Assembly (NCBI RefSeq): GCF_900104785.1
Contig: NZ_LT629733.1
Location: 2,769,001 to 2,833,000 of the forward strand
DNA: 64,000 nt
Direction: 5' to 3'
DNA from: Formosa sp. Hel1_31_208
Lineage (GTDB): Bacteria > Bacteroidota > Bacteroidia > Flavobacteriales > Flavobacteriaceae
The translations under genes were made by a program, and so were the position numbers. The notes below the pieces were generated by a model. The model saw nothing but the letters and a program-made list of their open reading frames with translations. It ran no database searches and was not told the DNA's origin. Of this stretch, positions 47,501 to 53,722 are shown piece after piece; position 1 is the stretch's first letter; each line of letters begins with the position of its first letter.

Positions 47501-50500
47501 CACACTCATCGTATGATCCACTTAATTCACCTTCAACAGATCCTGAGATCTCACAAGTACCAGTTCCACCATTTGTATATGATAAAGAACCTGGTTCGAA
47601 TACATTAGCGTCTTCACATGTAATTTCCATGTCAATAACGTCTTCGAATTCAGCTTGAGGTGCAGGTAAGACAGTAATCACTTTCTTAGCTGTGATTGTT
47701 CTGTTACAATCATCTGTAAACGTATAGTCTACTTCTAATGTACCACCACACTCATCGTAAGTACCACTTAATTCACCTGGTACAGATCCTGAGATCTCAC
47801 AAGCGCCAGTTCCACCATTTGTATATGATAATGGCATCATACTTCCAACTGCAAAGTTTGAAATAGTTAATGTTCCAGCACCGGCAATACCGTCTTGTGA
47901 ATTTACGCTAAATCCAATCACATCTCCAGCAGCACAGTTTACAGAAACTGATCCTGATTGCGCTGATAAGCCATCATCAGTTAACTGAATCACAGCCACT
48001 CCATTTACATAGAATGCTGGATCCCAGAATGCAGAACTATCATCAGTAGTAAAGTCCCAACTGAAACTATACACTCCACTAGTAGGGCAAGTTGCTGAAG
48101 CAATTACATTGCTACCTACACCATTATTACCTCCAACAATAGTCATGTCAGTTGCAGTAATGTTTATAGATCCATCAGAACCACCTAAATCTTGTATCCA
48201 ATTTTCAGGAGCAAAATCACCTGCAAATCCTGTAGAGAAGTCGTCAACAAAAGCAGCAGCTTCTTCACATGAAATCGTCATGTCAATAACGTCTTCGAAT
48301 GCAGCAGCTGGTGCTGGTAATACAGTAACTGTATTACTTGCCGTAATTGTTCTATTACAGTCGTCAGTATACGTCCAGTTTACAAGAATTACACCTCCAC
48401 ACTCATCATAATCTGGTGTAGCTTCTCCTGTTACAGATCCAGAGATCTCACAAGCGCCAGTTCCACCATTTGAATATGTTAATGATCCTGCTTGGAAAGT
48501 ATTAGCTTCTTCACATGTAATCTCAAATCCATCTACTTGTTCAAATTCAGCCATTGGTGCTGGTTCAACAGTAACTTCTTTTTGAGCTGTAATTGTTCTC
48601 TCACAAGCATCAGTATATGTCCAGTTTACAAAAAGAGTACCACCACATTCGTCGTAAGTACCGCTTAATTCACCTGGTACAGATCCTGAGATCTCACAAG
48701 CTCCAGTTCCACCATTTGTGTAAGCTAAATCTTGTGCTTCATAAAGTGCAGCATCCTCACATGTAATAGAAAGGTTTTGAACTTCTGTAAATTCAGCAGC
48801 TGGTGCTGGTAAAACAGTAATCACTTTCTTAGCAGTGATTGTTCTATCACATTTATCAGTAAATGTCCAGTCAACTTCTAAAGTACCGCCACATTCAGTA
48901 TATGATCCACTTAATTCACCTACTACAGATCCTGAGATCTCGCAAGCTCCAGTTCCACCATTTGTATATGATAAAGAACCTGGTTCGAATACATTAGCGT
49001 CTTCACATGAAATCTCCATGTCAAAAACGTCTTCGAATACAGCAGCTGGTGCTGGATTTACTTTAACTTGTTGGTGAGCAGTAATTGTTCTCTCACAATC
49101 GTCAGTATATGTCCAATCGATAAATAATACGCCTCCACACTCATCGTATGTTCCGCTTAATTCACCTAGTACAGATCCTGAAATTTCACAAGCTCCAGTT
49201 CCACCATTTGTATATGATAATGAACCTGCTTGGAAAGAATTTGCTTCTTCACATGTAATAGTAATATTTTCAACAGCTTCAAATTGTGCTTGAGGTGCTG
49301 GTAAAACAGTAATTGTTTTCTTAGCTGTGATTGTTCTCTGACAAGCATCAGTGTAAGTCCAATCTACAAATAATTCACCACCACATTCGTCGTATGATCC
49401 ACTTAATTCACCTGGTACAGATCCTGAAATCTCACAAGCGCCAGTTCCACCATTAGTATATGATAATGAACTTGGTTCGAAAGAATTTGCTTCTTCACAT
49501 GAAATTTCCATGTCTTGAATTGCATCGAATTCAGCAGCTGGTGCAGCTAAAACAGTAATTGTTTTCTTAGCTGTGATTGTTCTCTGACAATCATCAGTGT
49601 AAGTCCAATCTACATATAATGTTCCTCCACATTCAGTGTATGATCCACTTAATTCACCTACTACAGATCCTGAGATCTCACATGCTCCAGTTCCACCATT
49701 AGAGTATCCTAATGATCCTGGTTCGAAAGAATTTGCTTCTTCACATGAAATTTCCATGTCTTGAATCGCATCGAATTCAGCAGCTGGTGCTGGTAAAACA
49801 GTAATAGTTTTCTTAGCTGTGATTGTTCTCTGACAATCATCAGTATAAGTCCAGTCTACTTCTAAAGTACCACCACACTCATCGTATGATCCACTTAATT
49901 CACCTGTTACAGATCCTGAAATCTCACATGCTCCAGATCCACCATTAGAATATCCTAATGATCCTGGCTCTAAAGAATTTGCTTCTTCACATGTAATTTC
50001 CATATCTTGAATCTCATCGAATTCAGCAGCTGGTGCTGGCTCAACATTAACTTCTTTTTGAGCTGTAATTGTTCTATTACAGTCATCAGTAAATGTCCAG
50101 TTTACAAAAAGAGTACCACCACATTCGTCGTAAGTACCACTTAATTCACCTGCTACAGATCCTGAGATCTCACAAGCTCCAGTTCCACCATTTGTATAAG
50201 CTAAATCTTGTGCTTCATAAAGCGCAGCAGCCTCACAAGTAATAGAAAGGTTTTGAACTTCTGTAAATGAAGCCATTGGTGCTGGTAAAACAGTCACTAC
50301 TTTCTTAGCAGTAATTGTTCTTTCACACTCATCTGTAAATGTATAGTCTACTTCAAGAGTACCACCACATTCTGTGTAAGATCCACTTAAAACACCTTCT
50401 ACAGATCCTTTGATATCACAAGCGCCCGCTCCACCATTACTATAAGATAGGAATCCTGGTTCAAATACATTAGCCTCTTCACATGTAATTTCCATGTCTT

Positions 50501-51719
50501 GAACTGGGTCAAATACGGCTGGAGGTGTTGGTAAAACTGTAATCGTTTGTATTTGAGACGTTGTACGTCCACAATCATCTGTTACAGAATACGTTCTTAA
50601 AATTGTTCCACCAAAGCATGTTCCATCAAATTGACTTTCATCATCAGTTACTACAACATCTACTTTATCAGTACAATTATCTGCACCTGAAACATTTTTT
50701 GTATCAGGAGCTGGAATAAGATCAGCACAAGTTACTTCAACATCTTCTGGTACTCCCGTTAATGTTGGATTTTCAAAATCTCCACCATAATAAGTAAGTA
50801 CTAAGTTTTCTGGTACAAAGTTTCCACAATCATCAGAAATTGTATACGTGTATTCTGCCATCCATTTACAGTCATCTCCTTTAGAAACTCCTGTTTTAAC
50901 AACATTTACGTTACCACAGTTATCTACAAACAATGCCGCAATATCTTCTTCAGTAGGTCCTTGTTCTTTTTCTAAAAAACATTGGTTTAAAGAATCAGTT
51001 ACTAGTGGCGGAAGCTCAACATCTTTTCCTAACATAGGAGCTTCTGTATCTCCTCCACTGTAGGTAACATCTAAATCATCTGCGAAATTTCCACAGTCAT
51101 CAGATATTGTGTATTTGTAAGTAACTGTCCAAGAACAGTCGCTACCTTCTGGAGATCCAGATTTAGTAACATTTACTTCACCACAGTTATCTGAGTACAA
51201 TGCAGTAATATCTGCAATACTTGGTCCTTCAGGAATATCGTCATAGCATAAAACTAATAGACTACCACCGGTTGGTACCTCAGCATCACCATTAAGTTCT
51301 GGTGCTGTACCATCAGCTCCGAAGTATTCAATTTTGAATTGCTCTTCGAACGCTCCACACTTAACATCGTAAGTGATTTCTTTGGTCCAGCCACAATCAT
51401 TGCCCTCTTCAGTGACAGTAATTGTTACTTCTGGTGTAACTCCGGCACATTCTTCTTGGCCTGAGTACAAATTTTGCACTTCCGCGACAGTAAATCCATC
51501 AGGTGCGTCACTTAGACAGCCACTAATTTCCGTACTTCTCGCGAAGCTTTGTTGTGCGAACAACGAACTTGTACTAAACGTCAAAAGCATGAGTAAGACT
51601 AACGTCTTCATGCTTCTACTTTGTTTAGTCATAAGATCAATGCTACAACACGATAAATTCGTGATAGATTGCCAGATTTTGGCGCGTCTACCACTTCGAG
51701 TAAAATTGCTCATAAACAT
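41562..51719 (-). CDS. Giant repetitive T9SS-secreted surface protein (3385 aa)
   Basis: A putative adhesin or matrix protein. In order: a 36-residue N-terminal extension, signal peptide core MKTLVLLMLLTFS ending FAQ (37-56); three Cys-rich modules (DNCG-VNV, SDDCGNF) and one HYR-like module; fourteen 82-residue repeats (about 403-1973; core TNGGTGACEISGSV, DECGGTL, RTITAKK) with domains nested in three; three more Cys-rich modules and an HYR-like module with another nested domain; two prepeptidase-C-terminal-like domains (about 2605-2860); four near-identical CUB-like domains (about 2864-3291); and a type A T9SS sorting tail (AYPVPFDKEVNI...VTKKIVSSGKK). Earlier in-frame starts at 51632 or 51611 are possible alternatives. 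Function is inferred from architecture. Confidence 0.93.
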   Translation of the reverse strand: MFMSNFTRSGRRAKIWQSITNLSCCSIDLMTKQSRSMKTLVLLMLLTFSTSSLFAQQSFARSTEISGCLSDAPDGFTVAEVQNLYSGQEECAGVTPEVTITVTEEGNDCGWTKEITYDVKCGAFEEQFKIEYFGADGTAPELNGDAEVPTGGSLLVLCYDDIPEGPSIADITALYSDNCGEVNVTKSGSPEGSDCSWTVTYKYTISDDCGNFADDLDVTYSGGDTEAPMLGKDVELPPLVTDSLNQCFLEKEQGPTEEDIAALFVDNCGNVNVVKTGVSKGDDCKWMAEYTYTISDDCGNFVPENLVLTYYGGDFENPTLTGVPEDVEVTCADLIPAPDTKNVSGADNCTDKVDVVVTDDESQFDGTCFGGTILRTYSVTDDCGRTTSQIQTITVLPTPPAVFDPVQDMEITCEEANVFEPGFLSYSNGGAGACDIKGSVEGVLSGSYTECGGTLEVDYTFTDECERTITAKKVVTVLPAPMASFTEVQNLSITCEAAALYEAQDLAYTNGGTGACEISGSVAGELSGTYDECGGTLFVNWTFTDDCNRTITAQKEVNVEPAPAAEFDEIQDMEITCEEANSLEPGSLGYSNGGSGACEISGSVTGELSGSYDECGGTLEVDWTYTDDCQRTITAKKTITVLPAPAAEFDAIQDMEISCEEANSFEPGSLGYSNGGTGACEISGSVVGELSGSYTECGGTLYVDWTYTDDCQRTITAKKTITVLAAPAAEFDAIQDMEISCEEANSFEPSSLSYTNGGTGACEISGSVPGELSGSYDECGGELFVDWTYTDACQRTITAKKTITVLPAPQAQFEAVENITITCEEANSFQAGSLSYTNGGTGACEISGSVLGELSGTYDECGGVLFIDWTYTDDCERTITAHQQVKVNPAPAAVFEDVFDMEISCEDANVFEPGSLSYTNGGTGACEISGSVVGELSGSYTECGGTLEVDWTFTDKCDRTITAKKVITVLPAPAAEFTEVQNLSITCEDAALYEAQDLAYTNGGTGACEISGSVPGELSGTYDECGGTLFVNWTYTDACERTITAQKEVTVEPAPMAEFEQVDGFEITCEEANTFQAGSLTYSNGGTGACEISGSVTGEATPDYDECGGVILVNWTYTDDCNRTITASNTVTVLPAPAAAFEDVIDMTISCEEAAAFVDDFSTGFAGDFAPENWIQDLGGSDGSINITATDMTIVGGNNGVGSNVIASATCPTSGVYSFSWDFTTDDSSAFWDPAFYVNGVAVIQLTDDGLSAQSGSVSVNCAAGDVIGFSVNSQDGIAGAGTLTISNFAVGSMMPLSYTNGGTGACEISGSVPGELSGTYDECGGTLEVDYTFTDDCNRTITAKKVITVLPAPQAEFEDVIDMEITCEDANVFEPGSLSYTNGGTGTCEISGSVEGELSGSYDECGGTLEVDWTYTDDCNRTITAKKVITVLPAPQAEFEAVEDMTISCEEAAAFVSSTLVEDFTNPGVITAFEGLASAAVTADPQDGNNQVLELISQAAGNPWQGASLVNNIDLTNTKSVKIDVLADQAFDILVKVETSPDDFAETAGSYTNVGQWQTITVSFEQDQLVNGNIGDQAYGLLALFPGWDAAANTWAEPSDFTIYVDNVVVGGPGCLSYTNGGTGACEISGEVAGEVTGSYDECGGILEVDYTFTDDCNRTITAKKTITVEPAPMAAFDPVEDMTVSCEEAAAVVINATIVEGFVGDFAPGNWSINTGGTDGTIAITATDMTITGAADGSNDVPVIATATCPTSGNYSFSWDFNTTDSAFWDPAFYVNGVAVIELTDSNGPDNQSGSVSVNCAAGDVIGFSVTSQDGVAGPGVLTISDFVVGGTFLNYTNGGNGACEIAGSVPAVLSGSYDECGGTLFLDWTYTDDCNRTITAQKVITVEPAPEAVFAEIIDVTIACEDLATYEPQFLSYSNGGTGACEIAGEVQGEADAFEGSCGTFEVNFTYTDDCNRTITAKHVVTVVDETAPMLVGEAPGGESFIDACFADRPVGPSIATIIELFEDNCGNVNVTKEETIVESSDCQWAVFYVYTISDDCDNFANNIKISYFGGDDSAPVLVGTLPTGVTGLQCLSDNPGVSPEVMNQIAAAYTETCGEVLVSPLEPIIEGTDCAWTATYTFTVEDSCGNFADNVTIVNSGADTMKPVYNGELDDSFTNTTLCFDAELGEPSAEDMRAMFSDNCTSTDDLIITKTVQEFGSDCQWLKVFIYTAEDACGLISDPVKINYEGLDEEAPTGGCPVEAVVIGTDAGAACPADAVISLQQGDEVSAGDTSWTVAGVSIGDIGQGTAFLGCYTDNCADEDELIFRVVSNVATPTDDCSTTIVLTMEVEDLCGNVSLPFDCTFIIVDDTDPIVECPEGQDFGVVTQTPSGFADKAPYTDNCQVGGDTQDFSDNLTSVVNEGSAAETYTENFDGLFAPSLFSVQNTSTNDYFTSPYASLTAGNWEVLDTSTFNCAALSTPNSLVWNTAQSSADVGGNDPSATISFAVPAFDVSFAIADNTLVEVTVNHDGGTSVLSVNGNGDAGNIVTLTETGITSLDFVVQDFGNNYGCLDNLTYSVGSVPTRDYTLVRTFTANDGCDNTASCDVTYTWSVELSTCDNAEVLDCGAVVSGDTSVTGGPQVDGQDCTSFGEGLGQWYTVVGTGSPIVVSTCSENTTYDTYLSAYSDCGITCVADNDDTVNDTNCVHSNLHSQIEFDTVAGEEYKIFVSGFAGGTGAFELSVECLDACEVAAEIACGDVISGDTSVTGVPEYDNQDCTSIGSNSGDWYTLVGTGQTATISTCSANTTYDTYLSVYSDCGVTCVANNDDTSNDTNCIHSNLHSQIVFDTVEGQEYKVFVSGFNGQTGAYELSVTCETLPTIVECGGPGETVEVLSTENNQFLEWAFTSSTGDPLTINFDGSTEAGFDFIFVYDGLDATAPFLGAFDGNLTGQSVTTTGDSVYVTFDSDSSVSGFTFAVNASCETGATIVECGGPGETVEVLSTENNQFLEWAFTSSTGDPLTINFDGSTEAGFDFIFVYDGLDATAPFLGAFDGNLTGQSVTTTGDSVYVTFDSDSSVSGFTFAVNASCETGATIVECGGPGETVEVIGTENNQFLEWAFTSSTGDPLTINFDGSTEAGFDFIFVYDGLDATAPFLGAFDGNLTGQSVTTTGDSVYVTFDSDSSVSGFTFAVNASCETGATIVECGGPGETVEVIGTENNQFLEWAFTSSTGDPLTINFDGSTEAGFDFIFVYDGLDATAPFLGAFDGNLIGQSVTTTGDSVYVTFDSDSSVSGFTFAVNVACGAPQARTAGTEIDFTAYPVPFDKEVNIAYSFEFETNVTIELFDTKGLLVFTETNTRYVTGSKGTSTFDLSRYSNQLFYVKLTTNQGSVTKKIVSSGKK
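41848..43131 (-). repeat. Four tandem 321-bp CUB-like repeats
   Basis: Four copies with a period of exactly 321 bp (107 codons), for example TCACAGCGAATGTGAATCC at 41870, 42191, 42512 and 42833. Copies differ at only a handful of bases: Ile vs Thr before GQSV in the last copy, and VEVLST (first two in protein order) versus VEVIGT (last two). Each encodes a CUB-like beta-sandwich (IVECGGPGETVEV, DFIFVYDGLDA, VYVTFDSDSSVSGF). Confidence 0.93.
43140..43915 (-). repeat. Two prepeptidase-C-terminal-like domain repeats in the adhesin
   Basis: Two related units of about 125 residues, each with CGxVxSGDTSVTG, WYT-VGTG, NTTYDTYLS-YSDCG-TCVA, HSNLHSQI-FDTV and a FVSGF closing strand. Sequence identity is high in protein but lower in DNA. 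Such beta-sandwich domains are common in secreted proteins. Confidence 0.75.
44030..44490 (-). other. Domain nested in an HYR-like module of the adhesin (insert D)
   Basis: Between NLTSVVNEGSAAETY and VPTRDYTLVRTFTANDGCDN, two parts of one Ig/HYR-like module, lies about 150 residues of a jelly-roll-like domain (TENFDGLFAPSLFSV, NSLVWNT, CLDNLTYSVG), i.e. a domain within a domain. Confidence 0.55.
46214..46638 (-). other. Nested domain in repeat unit 13 (insert C)
   Basis: About 140 residues inserted between SCEEAAAVV and LNYTNGGNG; closely related to insert A (GFVGDFAPGNW, SGNYSFSWDFN, DPAFYVNGVAVIEL, NCAAGDVIGFSV). Looks like a jelly-roll ligand-binding module. Confidence 0.65.
46874..47350 (-). 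other. Nested domain in repeat unit 12 (insert B)
   Basis: About 155 residues inserted between SCEEAAAFV and CLSYTNGGTG: VEDFTNPGVITAFEGL, DLTNTKSVKIDVLADQ, GQWQTITVSFEQ and DFTIYVDNVVVGG, the pattern of a carbohydrate-binding-module-like jelly roll. Unrelated in sequence to inserts A and C but at the same site. Confidence 0.65.
47832..48252 (-). other. Nested domain in repeat unit 10 (insert A)
   Basis: About 140 residues inserted between SCEEAAAFV and LSYTNGGTG: DFSTGFAGDFAPENW, SGVYSFSWDFT, DPAFYVNGVAVIQL and NCAAGDVIGFSVNSQDG. Paralogous to insert C. Confidence 0.65.
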
Positions 51720-51784
51720 AACATTTGGTTTTAAATTAAATTATTTAAACATTTATATAGACAATACAAGGATTGTCGGCAAAA

Positions 51785-51805
51785 GCACAAATACGATATT
51801 TGTGC
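51785..51805. promoter_or_regulatory. Perfect 9-bp inverted repeat upstream of the adhesin gene
   Basis: GCACAAATA, CGA, TATTTGTGC: arms of 9 bp with a 3-base centre, 66 bases before the adhesin start. It could be an operator for a dimeric regulator or an RNA hairpin in the leader. Confidence 0.45.
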
Positions 51806-52000
51806 ATAAGCTTAAAATTAAATATGACGCACTGCATAAACAGTAAATCATGTTAGGACGCGAGCGCCCTAAATTCATTAAATGTGCTAATAATCAATTG
51901 TTATGCTATTAAACAATTTTAGGTAAGAATAGTAAATTGTGTTGCTATTATTCAATTTACTACCAGTCAGAAAATGAGTAAACTCACCTCATCCTAGTTT

Positions 52001-52031
52001 CAAAAATATATTATAATGTAGTGACTGCCAA
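52001..52031 (-). promoter_or_regulatory. Promoter of the giant adhesin gene
   Basis: Minus strand: TTG (52031-52029), 20 bases, TATTTTTG (52008-52001), matching the Bacteroidota pattern with the same spacing as the tRNA and hutH promoters here. A second TAnnTTTG match (TATATTTG, 52036-52029) overlaps the -33 element. Confidence 0.55.
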
Positions 52032-52083
52032 ATATATTTATTCATTTTTTTGAAATTAAACAGTTGAACATTTTTTTCTGCAT

Positions 52084-53595
52084 TTAGTCGAAGAGCAAGT
52101 CATTTTCGATGCAAAAATCATCGATAAAATGTAATGTATCTTGTATCAAATTATAAAATACTTGATCTTCTTCAACAAACGCAACTTTAATTCTATAACT
52201 CCTTAAGAACGTTTCAATTATAGGTGACGATTTAAAAGGTCTTCTAAAATAGATGGCTTGTGATGCATTAAGTAATTCAATAGCCAAGATCCGCTCGATA
52301 TTTACAACTAAACTATAACACTGTGTTGCTGCATTTGCTCCCATACTTACATGATCTTCTTGACCATTACTCGAGACTATACTATCAACGCTTGCAGGTG
52401 TTGCTAACTGCTTATTAGCACTCACAATACTTGCTGCTGTATATTGAGGAATCATAAAACCAGAATTTAACCCAGGATTATCTACCAAGAACGTCGGCAA
52501 TCCTCTTAGACCAGATACCAATTGATAAATCCTTCTTTCAGAAATATTACCCAATTCTGACATCGCAATCTTTAAATAGTCCAAAGCCAATGCTAAAGGT
52601 TGACCATGAAAATTTCCTCCTGATATAATTTGATCTTCTTCAACGAATATGTTTGGATTATCGGTTACGGCATTAATTTCTGTTTTAAAAACGTTTCGAA
52701 CATAATCTAAAGTGTCCTTAGTTGCACCATGCACTTGAGGCATACATCTAAATGAATACGGATCCTGAACATGGTCCTTATGTTTCGAAATCAATTCACT
52801 CCCTTCTAAGAACGCTCTTACGCGTTCGGCTGTTTTAATCTGTCCTTTGTGTGGCCTTACGTAATGTACTAGGGCATTAAATGGTTCTATTCTACCATCA
52901 AATGCATCCAATGAAATACTTCCAATAAAATCGGCAAAGTAAGATAGTTTATATGATTTCATAAGAAGATGAATTCCATATGCACTCATAAATTGTGTGC
53001 CATTTAGCAAAGCTAAACCTTCCTTAGATTGCAATTGAATGGGCTCCCATCCAAATTCTGACAATACGTTCTGAGCATCTTCCTGTTTACCCTTATACAT
53101 CACCTCGCCTTTGGCGATAAGCGGCAAAGCCAAATGCGCTAGAGGAGCTAAATCTCCAGAAGCTCCTAGAGACCCTTGTGTATATATCACAGGTAATACA
53201 TCATGGTTATAAAAATCTATTAATCGCTGTACCGTTTGAAGTTGGGCACCACTATGTCCATAACTTAATGACTGAACCTTTAAGAACAACATGAGTTTAA
53301 CAATGGCTTTAGGCACTTGCTCTCCTATTCCACAAGCATGTGACATGACCAAATTCTCTTGAAGCTGTGTCAAATTCTCATTGGAAATCTTAACATCGCA
53401 TAAGGATCCAAACCCTGTATTAATTCCGTAAATAGGTTGATCTTGGTTTTTAATTTTATCATCAAGATATGTTCTGCATGTTTCAATCTTATGAATCGCT
53501 TCTTTTGAGAGTACAATTTTTTTATTCTGAATTATGATATCATTAATAGTAGAAAGTTCTAATATTTCTGAAGAGATATAATGAATGGTATCCAT
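52084..53595 (-). CDS. hutH: Histidine ammonia-lyase (aromatic amino acid lyase)
   Basis: A 503-residue lyase that deaminates histidine to urocanate in the cytosol. The MIO prosthetic group forms from Ala145-Ser146-Gly147 in GSLGASGDLAPLA. YGINTGFG (Tyr56), SHACG (His86), and the QEDHVSMG block are intact. Length is standard. The other hut genes (hutU, hutI, hutG) are not in the window, so the histidine pathway is split or the enzyme serves another role. A promoter-like pair precedes the gene. Confidence 0.93.
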   Translation of the reverse strand: MDTIHYISSEILELSTINDIIIQNKKIVLSKEAIHKIETCRTYLDDKIKNQDQPIYGINTGFGSLCDVKISNENLTQLQENLVMSHACGIGEQVPKAIVKLMLFLKVQSLSYGHSGAQLQTVQRLIDFYNHDVLPVIYTQGSLGASGDLAPLAHLALPLIAKGEVMYKGKQEDAQNVLSEFGWEPIQLQSKEGLALLNGTQFMSAYGIHLLMKSYKLSYFADFIGSISLDAFDGRIEPFNALVHYVRPHKGQIKTAERVRAFLEGSELISKHKDHVQDPYSFRCMPQVHGATKDTLDYVRNVFKTEINAVTDNPNIFVEEDQIISGGNFHGQPLALALDYLKIAMSELGNISERRIYQLVSGLRGLPTFLVDNPGLNSGFMIPQYTAASIVSANKQLATPASVDSIVSSNGQEDHVSMGANAATQCYSLVVNIERILAIELLNASQAIYFRRPFKSSPIIETFLRSYRIKVAFVEEDQVFYNLIQDTLHFIDDFCIENDLLFD

Positions 53596-53613
53596 GGTTC
53601 TATTTTACGTGAT

Positions 53614-53644
53614 CAAAAGTGAGAATTAGATTGCTACTTTGCAA
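53614..53644 (-). promoter_or_regulatory. Promoter of hutH
   Basis: Minus strand: TTG (53644-53642), 20 bases, CACTTTTG (53621-53614), one mismatch to TAnnTTTG, with a predicted short leader of about 10 bases. Confidence 0.5.
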
Positions 53645-53691
53645 GAAATGTTAATAATTAGTAAAGATTCTGATAACATCTTAAGAATCTG

Positions 53692-53699
53692 TATTTTTG
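53692..53699 (+). promoter_or_regulatory. -7 element of the TlpA-like gene
   Basis: TATTTTTG, 23 bases before the ATG at 53723, matches TAnnTTTG; no clear -33 TTG at the expected distance. Confidence 0.4.
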
Positions 53700-53722
53700 A
53701 GTTAATAAACAATTATAAAATT

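Larger units (their letters stand above)
45803..50513 (-). repeat. Array of fourteen 82-residue repeats
   Basis: Fourteen units of about 246 bp, consensus F-x3-DMEITCEEANSFEPGSLSY then TNGGTGACEISGSV, GELSGSYDECGGTL and VDWTYTDDCxRTITAKK, with linker TVLPAPxAE. Six positions of Cys are kept in nearly every unit. Units 10, 12 and 13 carry long insertions at the same place. Unit pairs 1/7 and 2/8 are most alike, at a distance of exactly six units (about 1476 bp). Confidence 0.9.
51720..52083 (-). other. 364-base gap: predicted long leader of the adhesin gene
   Basis: No gene is seen here. Reading the minus strand, a promoter-like pair is at 52031-52001, leaving about 275 bases of untranslated leader before the adhesin ATG. 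The leader holds an 8-bp imperfect hairpin (51854-51871, TAGGACGC side) and a perfect 9-3-9 inverted repeat GCACAAATA / TATTTGTGC (51785-51805). Confidence 0.6.

Noticed and set aside
41848..50513. Regularly spaced direct repeats that could look like CRISPR
   Set aside because: Periods are 321 bp and about 246 bp, in frame, and encode protein domains; there are no 25-40 base repeats with unique spacers and no cas genes.
45703..51846. Open frames of 60-157 codons on the plus strand opposite the giant adhesin
   Set aside because: They are antisense shadows of a repetitive Thr/Ser/Cys-rich coding sequence, repeat with the adhesin repeats, and show no recognisable protein features.
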